Origin: Nemertoderma westbladi
Taxonomy: Eukaryota; Xenacoelomorpha; Nemertodermatida; Nemertodermatidae
Assembly (NCBI GenBank): GCA_032718475.1
Contig: JAUCBJ010008113.1
Span: 1 to 58,576, forward strand
Direction of reading: 5' to 3'
DNA length: 58,576 nucleotides
Shown here: piece after piece, positions 20,080 through 31,395 of the stretch
Layout of the letters: every line of letters begins with the position of its first letter
How positions within the stretch are numbered: the first letter of the stretch is position 1
Made by a program: the position numbers and the translations under genes
Notes under the pieces: model-generated
What the model saw: the letters and a program-made list of their open reading frames with translations, nothing else
Told to the model about the DNA's origin: nothing
The model's database searches: none

Positions 20080-20581
20080 TTGATGCTGGTCGACAGTGGA
20101 GCTGCCTTCACATTGGTGGAGAATGGGGTGGCCGCAGAGGTGGGACTAAAGACGAGGCCAAGTAGGATGGCGGTAACAACCATCTCTAGCAAAGATGAGG
20201 TCCTGGAGATGAGGACGGGACGGTGCGAGATAGCAGCGATGGCACCGGGATGCGATTATGGGGCGACAATCAACCCCGTCCAGGTAATAGAATCGATCAA
20301 CATCAACGCCAGGCGACCAACCAACATCGAGGTCGAACAATACAGATTCCTGGACAACATCGATTTCTCGATACCGGAGGTGGACGTCAGGAAAGTATCC
20401 ATCATAGTGGGAATGGACTGCCCAACGGCCCACGAGAGAATGTAAACGGTCTTAGGCGAAGACAGACAGCGTGACCCGATGGCAATTCTAACACCATTCG
20501 GGTGGACGTTAAGCGGCCCAACTAAAACCAAGATTCAATTTAGGATGTCGGAGACATCAGGGTGTATGTTCGAAAGGAACT
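20080..20581 (+). pseudogene. pol: Aspartic protease region of element B
   Basis: MMLVDSGAAFTLVENGVA carries the retropepsin D-S-G motif near 20088. The domain continues through SIIVGMDCPT and, beyond a TAA at 20443, MAILTPFGWTLSGPT, which is the usual BEL protease-RT junction. A frameshift separates it from the upstream knuckle and another, near 20581, from RT. Confidence 0.85.
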
Positions 20582-22339
20582 ATGAGGGAGATGGAAGATG
20601 AAGGAGCGGAGGAGCAGCTTAGGAGACGGCTGAGACAGGACTTTGAGGGACTAAAGGAGACCGGGGTCGGAACCTCGGTAGAAGATAAACAAGCGGTACA
20701 AAGTGTGAAGGAGTCGATGAGATGTGACGAGGGGTGGTACACCATCATAGGCATGGTGTGGAAACAACCAAAATTACCGCTACCAGAGAACAAGGGGATG
20801 GTACTCACGAGGCTTCGTAAACTAAAGCGAACGCTGAAACGGAGCTCCGAGAAGGATGAGTACATCCATAAGACGATAAGGAAGTACATTGAGAAAGGAT
20901 GGGCCGTGGAGTTGCCGGTCAATGAACCAAACACGGACAGGACCTACTACCTGCCACTTCATGTGGCTTTAGATCCAAAGAAAGGTAAATTGCGGATGGT
21001 AGTTGACGCATCGGCTAAAACCAACGGCAAGTGCCTAAACAACTATCTGCTGGAGGGCCCCAATATCTACAACACGGGAATTGAGGTCCTACTGAGATTT
21101 AGAAATGGGAGACACGCCTTCACCTGCAACATCGAAGGCATGTTCAACCAAGTCCGTGTGATGGAGGAGGACAGTGACAGCCAGCGCTTCCTATGGTACA
21201 ATGGCGACAAGGAACCGTCGACAATACCGATGTACAATATGGTGGTGCAGAACATGGGGGCCAAGTCATCCTCATTTACGACGACTGTGGCTGTAAGAGA
21301 TATAGTAGAGGGAAAAGAGGGGAAGTATAGCGCCAAAGCGATCGATATGATTCGACGCGGCTTCTATGTAGACGACGGGATGGAGTCTGGAAACACGGTT
21401 AAAGAACTACTGGACACAGGGTGCGAGTTTCGCGACATCCTGAAAGGATCTGGATTTAACCTGACCAAGTTTCAATACAGTTCAGAGGAGTTTATGAAAG
21501 CCATAGAGGACAGGCGGCCAGAGTTGACCATGGACAATCCCACAACATCCAAGGGACAGGACATGGCGAGCAAGAGGGTGGAGTCTCAGCAGAAGGCACT
21601 GGGGATCGTATGGAACTGGGAGACAGACGAGTTCAAGTACCAACTGAGCCAGGAGGGCGCGGAGGTCCACACAAAGAGGGGCTATGTAAAGTACATAGCA
21701 AGGATATACGATCCCTTAGACCTAGCATCCCCATTGTTAGTCACGGGGAAGCAGATACTTAAGAAAGTATATAAGTTAAAGGACGAGTGGGATACAGAGG
21801 TCCCGGATGAAATTAGCAAGCAATGGAGTAAGTGGACGGGGAGTTTAGAACAGATGGGGATGTACAGCATGCCATGCGTGTATTTCCTGGACGGGGACAT
21901 GACGGATCTGGACCTACACATGTTCTCCGATGCATCATTGGAAGCATACGGAGCGGCACTCTACTTAGTACAGCGAAAGGGGGCTCAGAAGCCCAGACTT
22001 GCATTCAGTAAAGCAAAGTCGACGCCGCCAGATTCAGCATCAGTCCCGAAACTCGAATTGACAGCTGCAAGATTAGGAGTAAGGGCCACAGCCTACTTCA
22101 TGGACACCATTCCCAACATAGTAGAAACACACTACTGGAAGGACTCCATGGTAGTGCTTGGGTGGCTGCACAATGAGAAGACGAGATACCCTATATTCGT
22201 CGCGAATAGGGTGGACGAAATAAGGGTGACGACACACTTGGAAAGGTGGCACTACTGCCCAACGGACGAGAACCCAGCCGACTTGTTATCAAGGGGCGTG
22301 GCACGCCACACTTTCTTAAAGAAGGAAGTGCTGTGGTAG
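20582..22339 (+). pseudogene. pol: Reverse transcriptase and RNase H of element B
   Basis: A 585-codon segment contains BEL RT: RMVVDASAKTNGKCLNN, then CNIEGMFNQVRV (first catalytic region; N replaces the usual aspartate in D-I-E), MGAKSSSF and GFYVDDGMES (YVDD near 21368). RNase H follows: HMFSDASLEAYGAALY, PKLELTAARLGV, YWKDSMVVLGWL and ENPADLLSRG. It ends at a TAG at 22337, where the context (W-stop-NGPHFL) suggests a mutated tryptophan codon. The Asn in the first catalytic motif suggests that RT was already inactive or sits in a mutated copy. Confidence 0.9.
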
Positions 22340-23999
22340 AATGGGCCACACTTCCTGAACGATAGATCGGCCTGGCCACCAATGAAGAAGGTGGACCCGG
22401 TTTCAGAGGAAGTAGCATCAGGGGAAGAGGGAGTAGATTCAGAAGGCAAAGAGATATATAGTCAGATGGTGAGGGAAGTCAGGGAGGTGCAACCGAAATT
22501 AGAAGAACCATGTGACAATACGACGGATAGGCTACTCAGCTACAGCTCCAGCGGTATAAGACCAAGAAGTTGGTGGCGTACTGGAGGGCCTACAGGGATT
22601 TCCTCAAGGGAGTTGGCAAGGACACCAAGAGGAAACCAAACATCGATCTGGAAGAAGCGGCTAAGGCCATGAACAGAGAAAGAACTATAGCGACAAAGTG
22701 GATCGGGTCAGCAAACAACAACACCTTCGTCGGGACAGCGAGCTCATCATGCTGTCACCACAACTCAACGATGATTGGATTCTGGTGATGAATTCCAGAG
22801 TGCTGAATAACAACAGCCTTATGATCCCACCAAAACCCATTATAATCCCAAACAGATCGCCAATAATCCACCAGATCATTTGGGACTCCCACAAGTCGAT
22901 ATTGCACGGAGGCACCAACCAGACCCTCACGGAGATACGGAGGACCTTCTGGATTGTGCAGTTAAGAAAGAAGGTGAAGGCGGTAGTGGGGCAGTGCCAG
23001 ACCTGCCGACGGACGAGAAAGGAGCGGGCCGTACAGGAGATGGCGCCATTACCAGCTAGTAGGGTGAGACAGCACGACCTGCCATTCATGCACTGCGGCG
23101 TAGATATGTTCGGGCCGATTAAGATCAAGGTGATGCAACACACGGAGAAACGCTACGGCATCATCTTCGTATGTAACAACACAAGGGCGGTAGGAATAGA
23201 ACTCGCCCAAGACGCTACTGCATCGGCATTCATCAATGCCTTAGAGAGACGCAGAGACCGCAAAGGTGGAACGATCGTAGCGATCTATTCCGACAATGGA
23301 ACCAACTTTGTGGGGGCGGAGATCGAGTTGGCGGAGGCCTTGGACAACCTGGAAGGAGAAGAAGTCAGGGCAGCCATGAGGAGACGACAGGTGAAGTGGG
23401 AAAGAAGGACGCCATATGCGCCACATACTTTAGGATGCGTTGAGAGACTTGTGGGTAGTTCCAAGCGTCTGATGACGAAGTTGATGAACACTCACATGGT
23501 AACAGAGTACATACTAAGGACGGTACTAGCTAAGTGCGAGGGTATCATCAATAGCAGACCGTTATATCCAGAAAATGACGACCCAGAATCACTAGATGTG
23601 CTAACACCCAGCCACTTTCTCATGGAAAGGCCGGCGACCATCGACATGCGGGGTGTAGACCCAGATGACATACACTCCCGACAGAGTTGGAAAGTCGCCA
23701 AGGCGATAAGCACAGAGTACTGGATGAGGTGGGTCGAGGAATACCTACCCACACTACACAGGAGGAGTAAGTGGAGAAATACCACTAGAGAGTTAAAGAA
23801 AGGTGATTTAGTGATCGTCACGGACGACACAATCATCAACAATCAGTGGAGGCTAGCAAGAGTAGTAGACACTTACCCCGACGAGGACGGAAGAGTCCGA
23901 TCGGTGGAAGTGCAGATAGGGGGTAAGATAGGAGCGAAAGATAGGAAGACCTACAGGAGGGCTGTAGGAAAGTGTTGCCTGCTAAAAGGGGCCCCATAG
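22340..23999 (+). pseudogene. pol: Integrase of element B
   Basis: The RNase H-integrase linker continues in two frames (22382-22560 and 22570-22760), then integrase is open from 22698 to 23999. Zinc-binding residues H..H and CQTCRR precede the core. The core has HCGVDMFGP (D, near 23100), IYSDNGTNFVGAE (D, near 23287) and APHTLGCVERLVG (E, near 23440), the full DDE triad, and the C-terminal DUF5641-like part ends with RAVGKCCLLKG. The integrase itself looks intact; only its connection to RT is broken. Confidence 0.9.
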
Positions 24000-25252
24000 A
24001 GTTTAGTCATCCAAGTGTTGGACTGAGGGGGGTGGGATTGAGGGCGAGACGCCCTTCCCACAAAAATATAAAAAATAAAAATAAAATAATAAAATAATAG
24101 AAAGAAAGTTAGAAAGTTAGAAAGAGAAAGGAAAGTAATAGTAGATAGTACGTAGTAGTAAGTAAGTAGGCAGATATAAAATAGTAAGAGTTAGTAAGAG
24201 TAGAGAGTAAGAGGGTACGTAGTACCGTTAGTGGAGTTAGTTAGAGAGTAAGAGGGTATGTAGTACCGTTAGTGGAGTTAGTTAGAGAGTAAGAGGGTAC
24301 ATAGTACCGTTAGTGGAGTTAGTTAGAGAGTAAGAGGGTACGTAGTGCAGTTAGTGGAGTTAGTTAGAGAGTAAGAGGGTATGTAGTACCGTTAGTGGAG
24401 TTGGTTAGAGAGTAAAAGGGTACATAGTACCGTTAGTGGAGTTAGTTAGAGAGTAAGAGGGTACGTAGTGCAGTTAGTGGAGTTAGATAGAGAGTAAGAG
24501 GGAACGTAGTACCGTTAGTTGAGTTAGTTAGAGAGTAAGAGGGTGCGTAGTACCATTAGTGGAGTTAGTTAGAGAGTAAGAGGGTACATAGTACCATTAG
24601 TGGAGTTAGTTAGAGAGTGAGAGGGTACGTAGTACCGTTAGTAGAGTTGTAAGAAGGTACGTAGTACCGTTAGTTAGTAAGAGTTGTAAGAGTTAGAGAG
24701 TTAGTAAGAGTTAGGGAATTAGTAGAGTTAGGGAGTTAGTAGGGTTAGTAGTAAGAAGTGAGAGGGGGGCACGTGGGTACAGAAGAACAGACCGTGTAGG
24801 CCGCACGAGACATACTACTGTACTGCACAGCCCGTAGAGTAGGTCAGAATGTTTGATACAGGGCCAGGAGGTTACCTGGTGCAGACTAGCACAGTAAGGA
24901 ATAGCTAGCCTAACCTGTATGCAAACCATAGGGGTTATTTAGACAAATAATCCATTATAAGTATTGATAGCACAGTAATAGAATTAAAATTATAATTAAA
25001 TTAAAGGTTCAACAAATTATAGTAACAGTAGGCAGAAAATTCGAGAACATAATAAAAGTAACTGACATATTTAGGGAATTTAGGGAAATTTAGCACTTTA
25101 GGGGGTAGATAGGGAAAATATAGTGTAAAACCTAGCGTTCTGAGAGAGATAGGCCATTATCGGACCGCACAGACCATCCTAACTACATCACTCACCTATA
25201 TTGAGCCTTGGCAAGGCACCACCTTGTAGGTGAGCGATCAGGAGCGTTTGAA
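24000..25252. other. pol-to-ORF2 spacer of element B
   Basis: About 1.25 kb without coding potential. It begins with an A-rich stretch (24060-24130), then the 42-bp minisatellite, then AT-rich sequence. The equivalent spacer in element C has almost the same length (1248 bases) and also contains repeats. Confidence 0.7.
24190..24690 (+). repeat. 42-bp minisatellite, about 11 units
   Basis: Units of GAGAGTAAGAGGGTACGTAG TACCGTTAGTGGAGTTAGTTA recur with period 42 and small variants. The plus strand is purine-rich. The array lies between pol and ORF2. Confidence 0.93.
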
Positions 25253-26190
25253 ATGGCGGAGAGACTTGTCAGAAAGAGAAAGGCGGAAATGGATGGAAAG
25301 GAGATACTAGTAGATTTCACCGAGAGGCATCTGGAGGAGAAGACGAGGGGATACTACGAGCGGTTAGAGAAGGGTCACAAGGTGCGAGCGCTGCAGGACC
25401 ATTTCGGGGATGTGCACAAGAGGCGGCTGGTTGGGACCTACGGGACGCCGTCGCTGGACAATGCGATCTTCGAGCATTTCCACTACGTGGGGAAGGGAGA
25501 CGAGGCAAAGTTCGGGATACCGAAGTATCCGAGGGAACCACAGAGAAAGGACTGGAAGAGGTTCGTAGAGTCCGTCAGCAGGGGAGGATACATGGTCCTA
25601 GACGACGAAGGGACCGTGGAAGATGACGAGGGTTCGAGGAGAGGGTCGGCGGGGTCGGCCAGAACCATACTTCTACATTTGGCTGCGCCAAATGGGGACA
25701 TATTCCTGTTCGATCTGGGAACGTATGGGAAGAAGAGCGGGCTGAAGTTAAACCGGTTGCCAAGGGCGGTGCAGAACGTAGTAAGGGAGAAGTCGACGAT
25801 GAAGGTGGGATTGGCAATCCGTGACGATGCGGAGAGGATCATCAGTCCGGAGACCCCCAACCTCCTGGACCGGCAAACGGTCTACATGTCTAAACCTATT
25901 CATGGCCATGGTTATCGGAAGAGAGCAAACAGCATTTCTGCTATCAGGATCACCCCTGAACTACAGAAGAGCCTTCAAAGTGGCCTTCGAGGGTCTGGCA
26001 GACCACCCGGGGCTGTAGGGCGAGTCGGTATACTACAACTGCCGATATCTAGTAGACAGGGAGGTGGATACACCATATCAGAGGTGGGAGAAGCTGGAGG
26101 CGGATAGACTAGAGGAGAAGCGATTGGAAGAAATCGCCAGACGAGAAAGGAGGGAGGCAGACGAAAGAGAGGTGGAAGCTAGAGGAAGGT
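25253..26190 (+). pseudogene. ORF2 N-terminal part of element B: DEDD 3'-5' exonuclease-like domain
   Basis: The likely start is the ATG at 25253. After about 110 charged residues comes GYMVLDDEG (D117/E119: hydrophobic strand then D-x-E, as in exonuclease motif I), a strand pair (ILLHLAAPNGDIFLFDLG) and LPRAVQNVVREKSTMKVGLAIRDDAERI (K184...D192, motif II of RNase D/WRN-type exonucleases). Beyond about 25850 the frame is broken: the homologous continuation (NYRRAFKVAFEGLADHPGL, then YYNCRYLVDREVD) is in another frame with a stop. Element C carries a collinear intact counterpart with the same motifs. The exonuclease assignment rests on motifs only; catalytic activity is unproven and this copy is dead. 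Confidence 0.65.
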
Positions 26191-27657
26191 AGGGCTAGGG
26201 TTAGGGCTACGGGTTCAAGGCCCAGGCCTTGGACGATTTACAGTGGGGATCAGGGAGCTCGGGCGAGTCTCTGGGGCGGGAGTTGGGATGGACGGAAGGA
26301 TCGCCGAAACAGTCGACATCGGGATTGCAGGCGATGCCCATGCCAGGGGGCGCCGAGGGCGATTTCGCGAAGAAAAGACCAAGGGAACTAGAACGATGGA
26401 AAGTTACGGGCAAAAGCAAAGGTTGGAAGGGACACAGTGGGTCTACCGGGATACTGGGTTTGGATCTACTCCCAGCGGAGGACGAGGATGACGACAAGTT
26501 CGGGGAGATGCTGCCCATCGAGAGGATTGGCCACTCAGACAGGGACTGGATTGGCGGGAGAGTGGTGACGGCCAGTGGGGCGAGGGCCTTCTGGGATAAA
26601 CCCGGCAAGCGTGCCTGGGTGCATGAGGAGCCGGCGATGGATTTCGTGGGGAGCACCATCAGGTTGGGCGAACAACTGGGAACGGCACCATGGGTAGTGT
26701 TCGGAGAGACGATGCCGAGGCGAGACGAGGACAAAGACATGGACAGAGACGTTAACGTACAGAAGTTTGCTTACCAACGGCTCCATAGACCGAGGAGATC
26801 GCTTGGGGCAAAAGACGACTTGGGGCGAGATGCGTTGATACACGGCTGCGATTACTGCAGGAGGCTGACTCACCAGGAAAAGAGCTGCTTGTATCGATTC
26901 CAGAAGGGGACGAGTTGCCTCTACTATCGCAAGTCGAGTTACAGGATGGAGGCGTGTCCGCGGTTGCACAACCAGTGTTCTAAGTGTAACTTTCGGGGAC
27001 ACTACAGACGCCAGTGCGACTTGATGGACGATGAAGAGAAGTTTAAGATCTTCGAGGAGTGGGCCGACGTCGGGGTCATGACGCGGCAAAGAATGAATGC
27101 CCAGGAGTTACGGAGGGGTTTCTTCAATATTAACCAGGAGGCCCACCTGGAAATTATTAAACGGAGACTTCCATTTACTTATCAAGATGTAGCGATGGCA
27201 GCATCGTATGGTGGAGTGATCAATACACAGAGGTATTTAGATAGATGGGCGCCAGAGAACCGGGGAGAGTTCAGAGATTTCCTGGTGGAGCATGTGCCGC
27301 GGGACATGAAGGTGATCTTATGGGACGCTACTAGGGGAAATTTACTAGGGGCTACTAGGGCTACTAGGGTACATGTTTCTTACTATATAAACAATGTATG
27401 AAAATAATAATAATAATAATAATAATAAAAAGTGGCAGGGGCATTCGGAGGGGCCACCTGTGAAGCGATACCGGGAGCTAATAACATCAGCGCCCAAGGA
27501 ATCGACCACGGGAATCAGTAAGGAGGTAATGGCAAGGATGAGAAGCCTTAAGGAGGACAAGAACAAGGAAGCGGCAACAACCAGGAAGCGACTGAGACAG
27601 GATGACAACAGAGGGAAGGAACTGAGATGGTTCCCAGATTCAGGAGGAGCGAATTAG
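26191..27657 (+). pseudogene. ORF2 C-terminal part of element B: two zinc knuckles and helical tail
   Basis: Frame 26229-27401 includes an acidic, low-complexity linker, then CDYCRRLTHQEKSC and CSKCNFRGHYRRQC, two CX2CX4HX4C knuckles about 46 residues apart. A helical region follows (EEKFKIFEEWADVGVMTRQR ... FTYQDVAMAASYGGVINTQR). The order and spacing match the C-terminus of ORF2 in element C. Near 27394 an AAT microsatellite shifts the frame, and a basic tail (KRYRELITSAPKES...RKRLRQDDNRGK) continues to 27657. Confidence 0.7.
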
Positions 27658-28408
27658 AACTTGGAGGGGGAGATGTGGGGATGCCTGGAAGGCACCACAT
27701 GCGAAGTAATACGAACTTCTAAGTGCAAATTTAATAAAAGTGCAATTAGTATGTACGTATGTAATAAGTATAATTATATAATCAATACATATTCATATAT
27801 ACTCAAAGTAAGTACTATAGTCATGTAACCTTTTCCAACTAGCTACTGGGACTGGGGACCAATTGACTATAACAGGACGAGACACTAGACGACTCACACT
27901 TCTTGAGTGCGACGGCGCGAAAGGGGAGGGTGAGGCTCGTCAGGGGTGAGTGGAGCGAAACGGGTAAGGGTTGAGTATAGGAGCGCAGGGAGATAGTGAG
28001 AAGAGGTGTTGACGCGTGCGGAAGGAGTACAGGTGCAATTCAAAATGTGGGGAGCGAGGAGTAAGAAACAGAGTGAGGGACAAAGAGGTCCAAAAGTAGA
28101 GTGGAGTTAGAGTGGAGTTAGAGTGGAACTAGAGAAGTCAGAGTCAGTCTAGAGTAGAGTGGAGATATAAAATTGTGTGAGAAGAGTCCACAATTGTCTC
28201 AAACCGAGCTGCCAGATATCTTGGTGCAACATAGGTTGCGGTTGCACCAAGAAGGGGTAGTAATATCATACCCAGAGGGAGCGGCCTGGAAAGTCGACTC
28301 CAAGAAAAGAGCTCCACCCCACACCCGATAGTGGATCGGGTTCGAGCGGAAATGAAGCGCACTTAGAGGTGATGCTATCTTCTCACCGGGAAGATAGCAT
28401 GGGGGGAG
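27658..28408. other. 3' untranslated region and polypurine tract of element B
   Basis: Some 740 bases without a gene, with repeated GAGTGGAGTTAGAGTGGA units near 28100, end in GGGGGGAG (28401-28408) immediately before the right LTR, in the position of the plus-strand primer. Confidence 0.75.
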
Positions 28409-29013
28409 TGTATGCGGATTCAATTCCGCCGCACTACCCTCACAAAGTTGGGAAGTTGCACCTTTTTCAGCAATACGTTGGAGAAACGAGATTGGCAATA
28501 ACCAATCTCGTATCACAACCAACACCGGGGACAACACAAGTCCCAAAGCCACACAAAGGGAGGTTAGAGGTCAATCCACCTCGAAAAGGGGAAAACAACC
28601 AGCAGGGGCCAACAGGGGAGGGGGGGGAACACTCCCAGAGAGAGTGAGAGGCGTGAACAAGGTTATTGGCCAATAGGGGCGAAGGAGGGCATCCACTGGG
28701 TGAAAGGCCACAGTAGTGTAGCGGTAGAGTATTATATATTATATATTATCTATTTGCTACTGGCCCATAGCTCAGTCTATTCAGTAGTCAGTTTCAGTGC
28801 AGGCCGGCAATATAGTTCTACCGTCACTGCAGTACTGCCTTGTATATTATCTATTTTGTTACCGGTTACTCAGTATTATTGCTATCATTACTTTATATCG
28901 TATTATATTACATTCACGAAGGAACATCAAACTAAGACTCTTTTATTAACCATCATCAGCCTGTCGTGACGCGTAAGAATCAAATCCGGTCGGGATCCCT
29001 TGATCCCGTCACA
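28409..29013 (+). repeat. Right LTR of element B (complete, 605 bp)
   Basis: It starts TGTATGCGG, ends CCCGTCACA and is followed by the GCTGT duplication. Positions 28409-28862 match the left LTR; 28863-29013 have no left counterpart because of the 5' deletion. The inverted pair GGGATCCCTTGATCCC near 28993-29008 lies close to the end. Confidence 0.92.
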
Positions 29014-29240
29014 GCTGTCAGTTGTCACCTGTCGGTTGGCTACTATCGGTTATTTACTTTGGTTGTCTGCTGTCGGTTGTCACCTTTCGGTTGGCTACTA
29101 TCGGTTATTTACTTTGGTTGTCTGCTGTTGGTTGTCACCTGTCGGTTGGCTGCTGTCGGTTATTTACTTTGGTTGTCTTCTATCGAGTGACTGTTGTGTG
29201 CTGTCGGCAGTTGGTGGTCTGCTGTAGGCGTAACGTTTAC
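29014..29240. repeat. Minisatellite array, continuation of 16145-16408
   Basis: GCTGTCAGTTGTCACCTGTCGG and longer units (GTCGGTTGGCTACTATCGGTTATTTACTTTGGTTGTCTGCT, about 60 bp, three copies) belong to the same family as the array left of element B. It is the right half of the pre-insertion array. Confidence 0.85.
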
Positions 29241-30186
29241 ACCTTTCCGACACTGACTAGCTGTTGTAGTTATTTTTTGTGAGTCGGGACTATCAGCTGG
29301 CTGCTAGTTAGTTCACGAGATAAAAGGCAAAAATTATAATGTGCCAAAATACATCAGAGAGAAAAATAATGTAAATTATTATATTTTTTATAACAATATA
29401 TAATGTATATTGTATATGATAAATGTTGTATGTATATTACAGTGTATACTACATACAATAACGCATCGCTGTAAAATAAAGTTATCTTATTGATCCATTT
29501 TTTGCTTATGTGCTATGCTGTGAAGCAATTAATCCTAATGAAATGTATTATTCATGTGAATTATACTCTCGACATGTGGTATCAGTTAATTCCTTCTGCA
29601 CAGTGAGGATTACTCTAACTCTATATTGCTTAAACCACTACAACTGTATGGTAAATTGGTTATGATATTTTAGAAGATGGGAATAGGTGAGTCATCAGTC
29701 CATTACATTCAATATTAGGCTGGAGAGAGAGGCCGCTTTCAGATGTCCTGAATCCAATAATGGTGGCAACCGTTTTTCCCTTAGTTGTTGCCATAATTCA
29801 AATTTTTCAGATTGAAAAATTCCCGTTTTGGGTTTCTCATTATTAGTGTCAACTTCACATGCGCTATTGTGTTGAACCATTAATATTATATACCTACATT
29901 GAACCATTTTGGTCAGGTCAGGGTCCCCAGATCGGCCGTCAATATGGCAATAATTTTGACTACCTGTAGCTGTTTAACCCATCAGTAAGGCAGGCAGCCA
30001 GCCAGATCTGCACTACTAATCTCATTAGGTACAGTAGTAGCTGTTAATGTGTGACTAATCGATCGGTTTATCTGATCGATTTGCCAGCTCTCTCTTAGTG
30101 AGGCACTAACTAACACAATATTGGGGAGTCACCTATATGGTTCATCCCTGTATAATCTGTGCACAATGGATATAAACCATTATTTT
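29241..30186. other. Spacer without genes
   Basis: AT-rich unique-looking sequence between elements B and C. No exon, RNA gene or repeat family was recognised. Confidence 0.5.
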
Positions 30187-30191
30187 ATTTA
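30187..30191. repeat. Target-site duplication ATTTA, left copy (element C)
   Basis: ATTTA lies directly before the TGT of the left LTR and is repeated at 44231-44235 directly after the ACA of the right LTR. Five bases is the BEL-typical length. Confidence 0.93.
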
Positions 30192-31371
30192 TGTTCGCGG
30201 TATTTCAACTTTCCATAACGCGAGTTGAATATTTTTGTATTTTATTAAAATTGATTATTCCGATATTACTACTGGATGCGGGACCATGGGTTTTGGGCAC
30301 ATTCAATAAACTGGGGGCGATTTATGGGCGAACTTTGGGGCAACTTACAGGGTACGGGAATAATTTCATAGTTATAAGGGCCAGGGGGGATGGAAAATGC
30401 AAGCAGTATTCAGGTTAGCCTGAGTACTATTAGGCCCTGGCCAACTTCCTGCTGCCCGTAGGGGTGGATTTGGTAATGCGCCAGGCCTAAAGGACAAGGA
30501 CTGCCCTTAGCGGTCCCTGGCCAACAGCAGCCATTACGAGACTGAAAAGAACTCGGACCGCTGACTGCTTGTGTCAGGGATTTGCGACGGGCACCGACGG
30601 CCCCTTAGTAGCCAAGCCGTTCTGGTTCTCGATGATCGAACCCTGGGGTTCGTGAGGGGTGGAGCGGACACGCGATGGGGTCGAAAGACAAAGGACTAGA
30701 CTCGACTAGACTCTACTGGCCTACCGACTGTTCGGAGCAGTTTCTCGGCTGCCGAAGCGACTACGAGTCTGAAACGGACTCGGAAAGCCTAGGTGGTTGG
30801 GTTTCTGTGATGAACTGACGGACCCCTAGCCAAGCCGTTCTGGTTCTCGATGATCGAACCCTTCGGGGTTCGTGAGGGGTGGAACGGACACGCGAACGGG
30901 TCCACCGACACGACAGACTCCTAGCCAAGCCGTACTGGTTCTCAATGATCGTTCCCTTCGGGGTTCGTGAGGGGTGGAACGGACACGCGACAGGGTCGAC
31001 CGACACTACGGCACTAAGACTGGGACCGAGGGAAAATCTGGGGAACATTAGGTAGGCTAAAATTCTGAGCGAACAGTGGGTTATTAAATAATATACCGTA
31101 GGGATTTATATTATCGTGTATAATTATTGTGAATATTTGGTGTATATTGATTTGGGGAAGCCCAAAATTATTCTTAATCAAGGTTCAACAGAGTTCAGTT
31201 ACATTAAAGAGTATATCCAACTAATGCAGCTTTTCTCAACCGCAAACTTGCATCTCAGAAATATTCCCTCCCCACAATCAATATCCGGTGACTGGCCGGG
31301 GCTCGGTGGTCTGTTAAGTCACGTCTCCAGCATCGGCGTTTTTCCCCCCTGGTGTAGGAATAACGGCAACA
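30192..31371 (+). repeat. Left LTR of element C (1180 bp)
   Basis: It matches 42668-44230 from TGTTCGCGG to GGCAACA. It carries three copies of an internal ~93-bp hairpin unit where the right LTR has six, and it keeps about 23 bases near 31303-31325 that the right LTR lacks. Confidence 0.95.
30603..31010 (+). repeat. LTR-internal hairpin units, three copies
   Basis: Each unit contains AGCCAAGCCGTTCTGGTTCT, then CGATGATCGAACCCTTCGGG GTTCGTGAGGGGTGG and ACGGACACGCGA. In the best unit (30855-30872) CGAACCC-TTCG-GGGTTCG is a perfect 7-bp stem closed by a C(UUCG)G loop. Units start near 30613, 30831 and 30926. Confidence 0.9.
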
Positions 31372-31395
31372 AAATTAAGAATAATTAATGCGGTT

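Larger units (their letters stand above)
16409..29013 (+). mobile_element. BEL/Pao LTR retrotransposon, element B (12.6 kb, degenerate)
   Basis: LTRs start with TGTATGCGG at 16409 and 28409. The right LTR ends in CCCGTCACA at 29013. Five-base flanks are identical (GCTGT at 16404-16408 and 29014-29018), the BEL-type target duplication. A G-rich polypurine tract (GGGGGGAG, 28401-28408) abuts the right LTR. The left LTR is cut at 16844, where it joins the middle of gag coding sequence, so an internal deletion removed the LTR end, primer site and gag start. Gag, PR, RT, RNase H, integrase and ORF2 are all present with frameshifts and stops. Clearly defective, older than element C. Confidence 0.92.

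Noticed and set aside
25208-25252. Earlier start of ORF2 in element B at a TTG
   Set aside because: A eukaryotic element should use ATG; the ATG at 25253 lies only 15 codons inside.
26180-26215. Telomere-like TTAGGG sequence (GGGCTAGGGTTAGGGCTACGG)
   Set aside because: Only one or two units inside the ORF2 pseudogene; no array.
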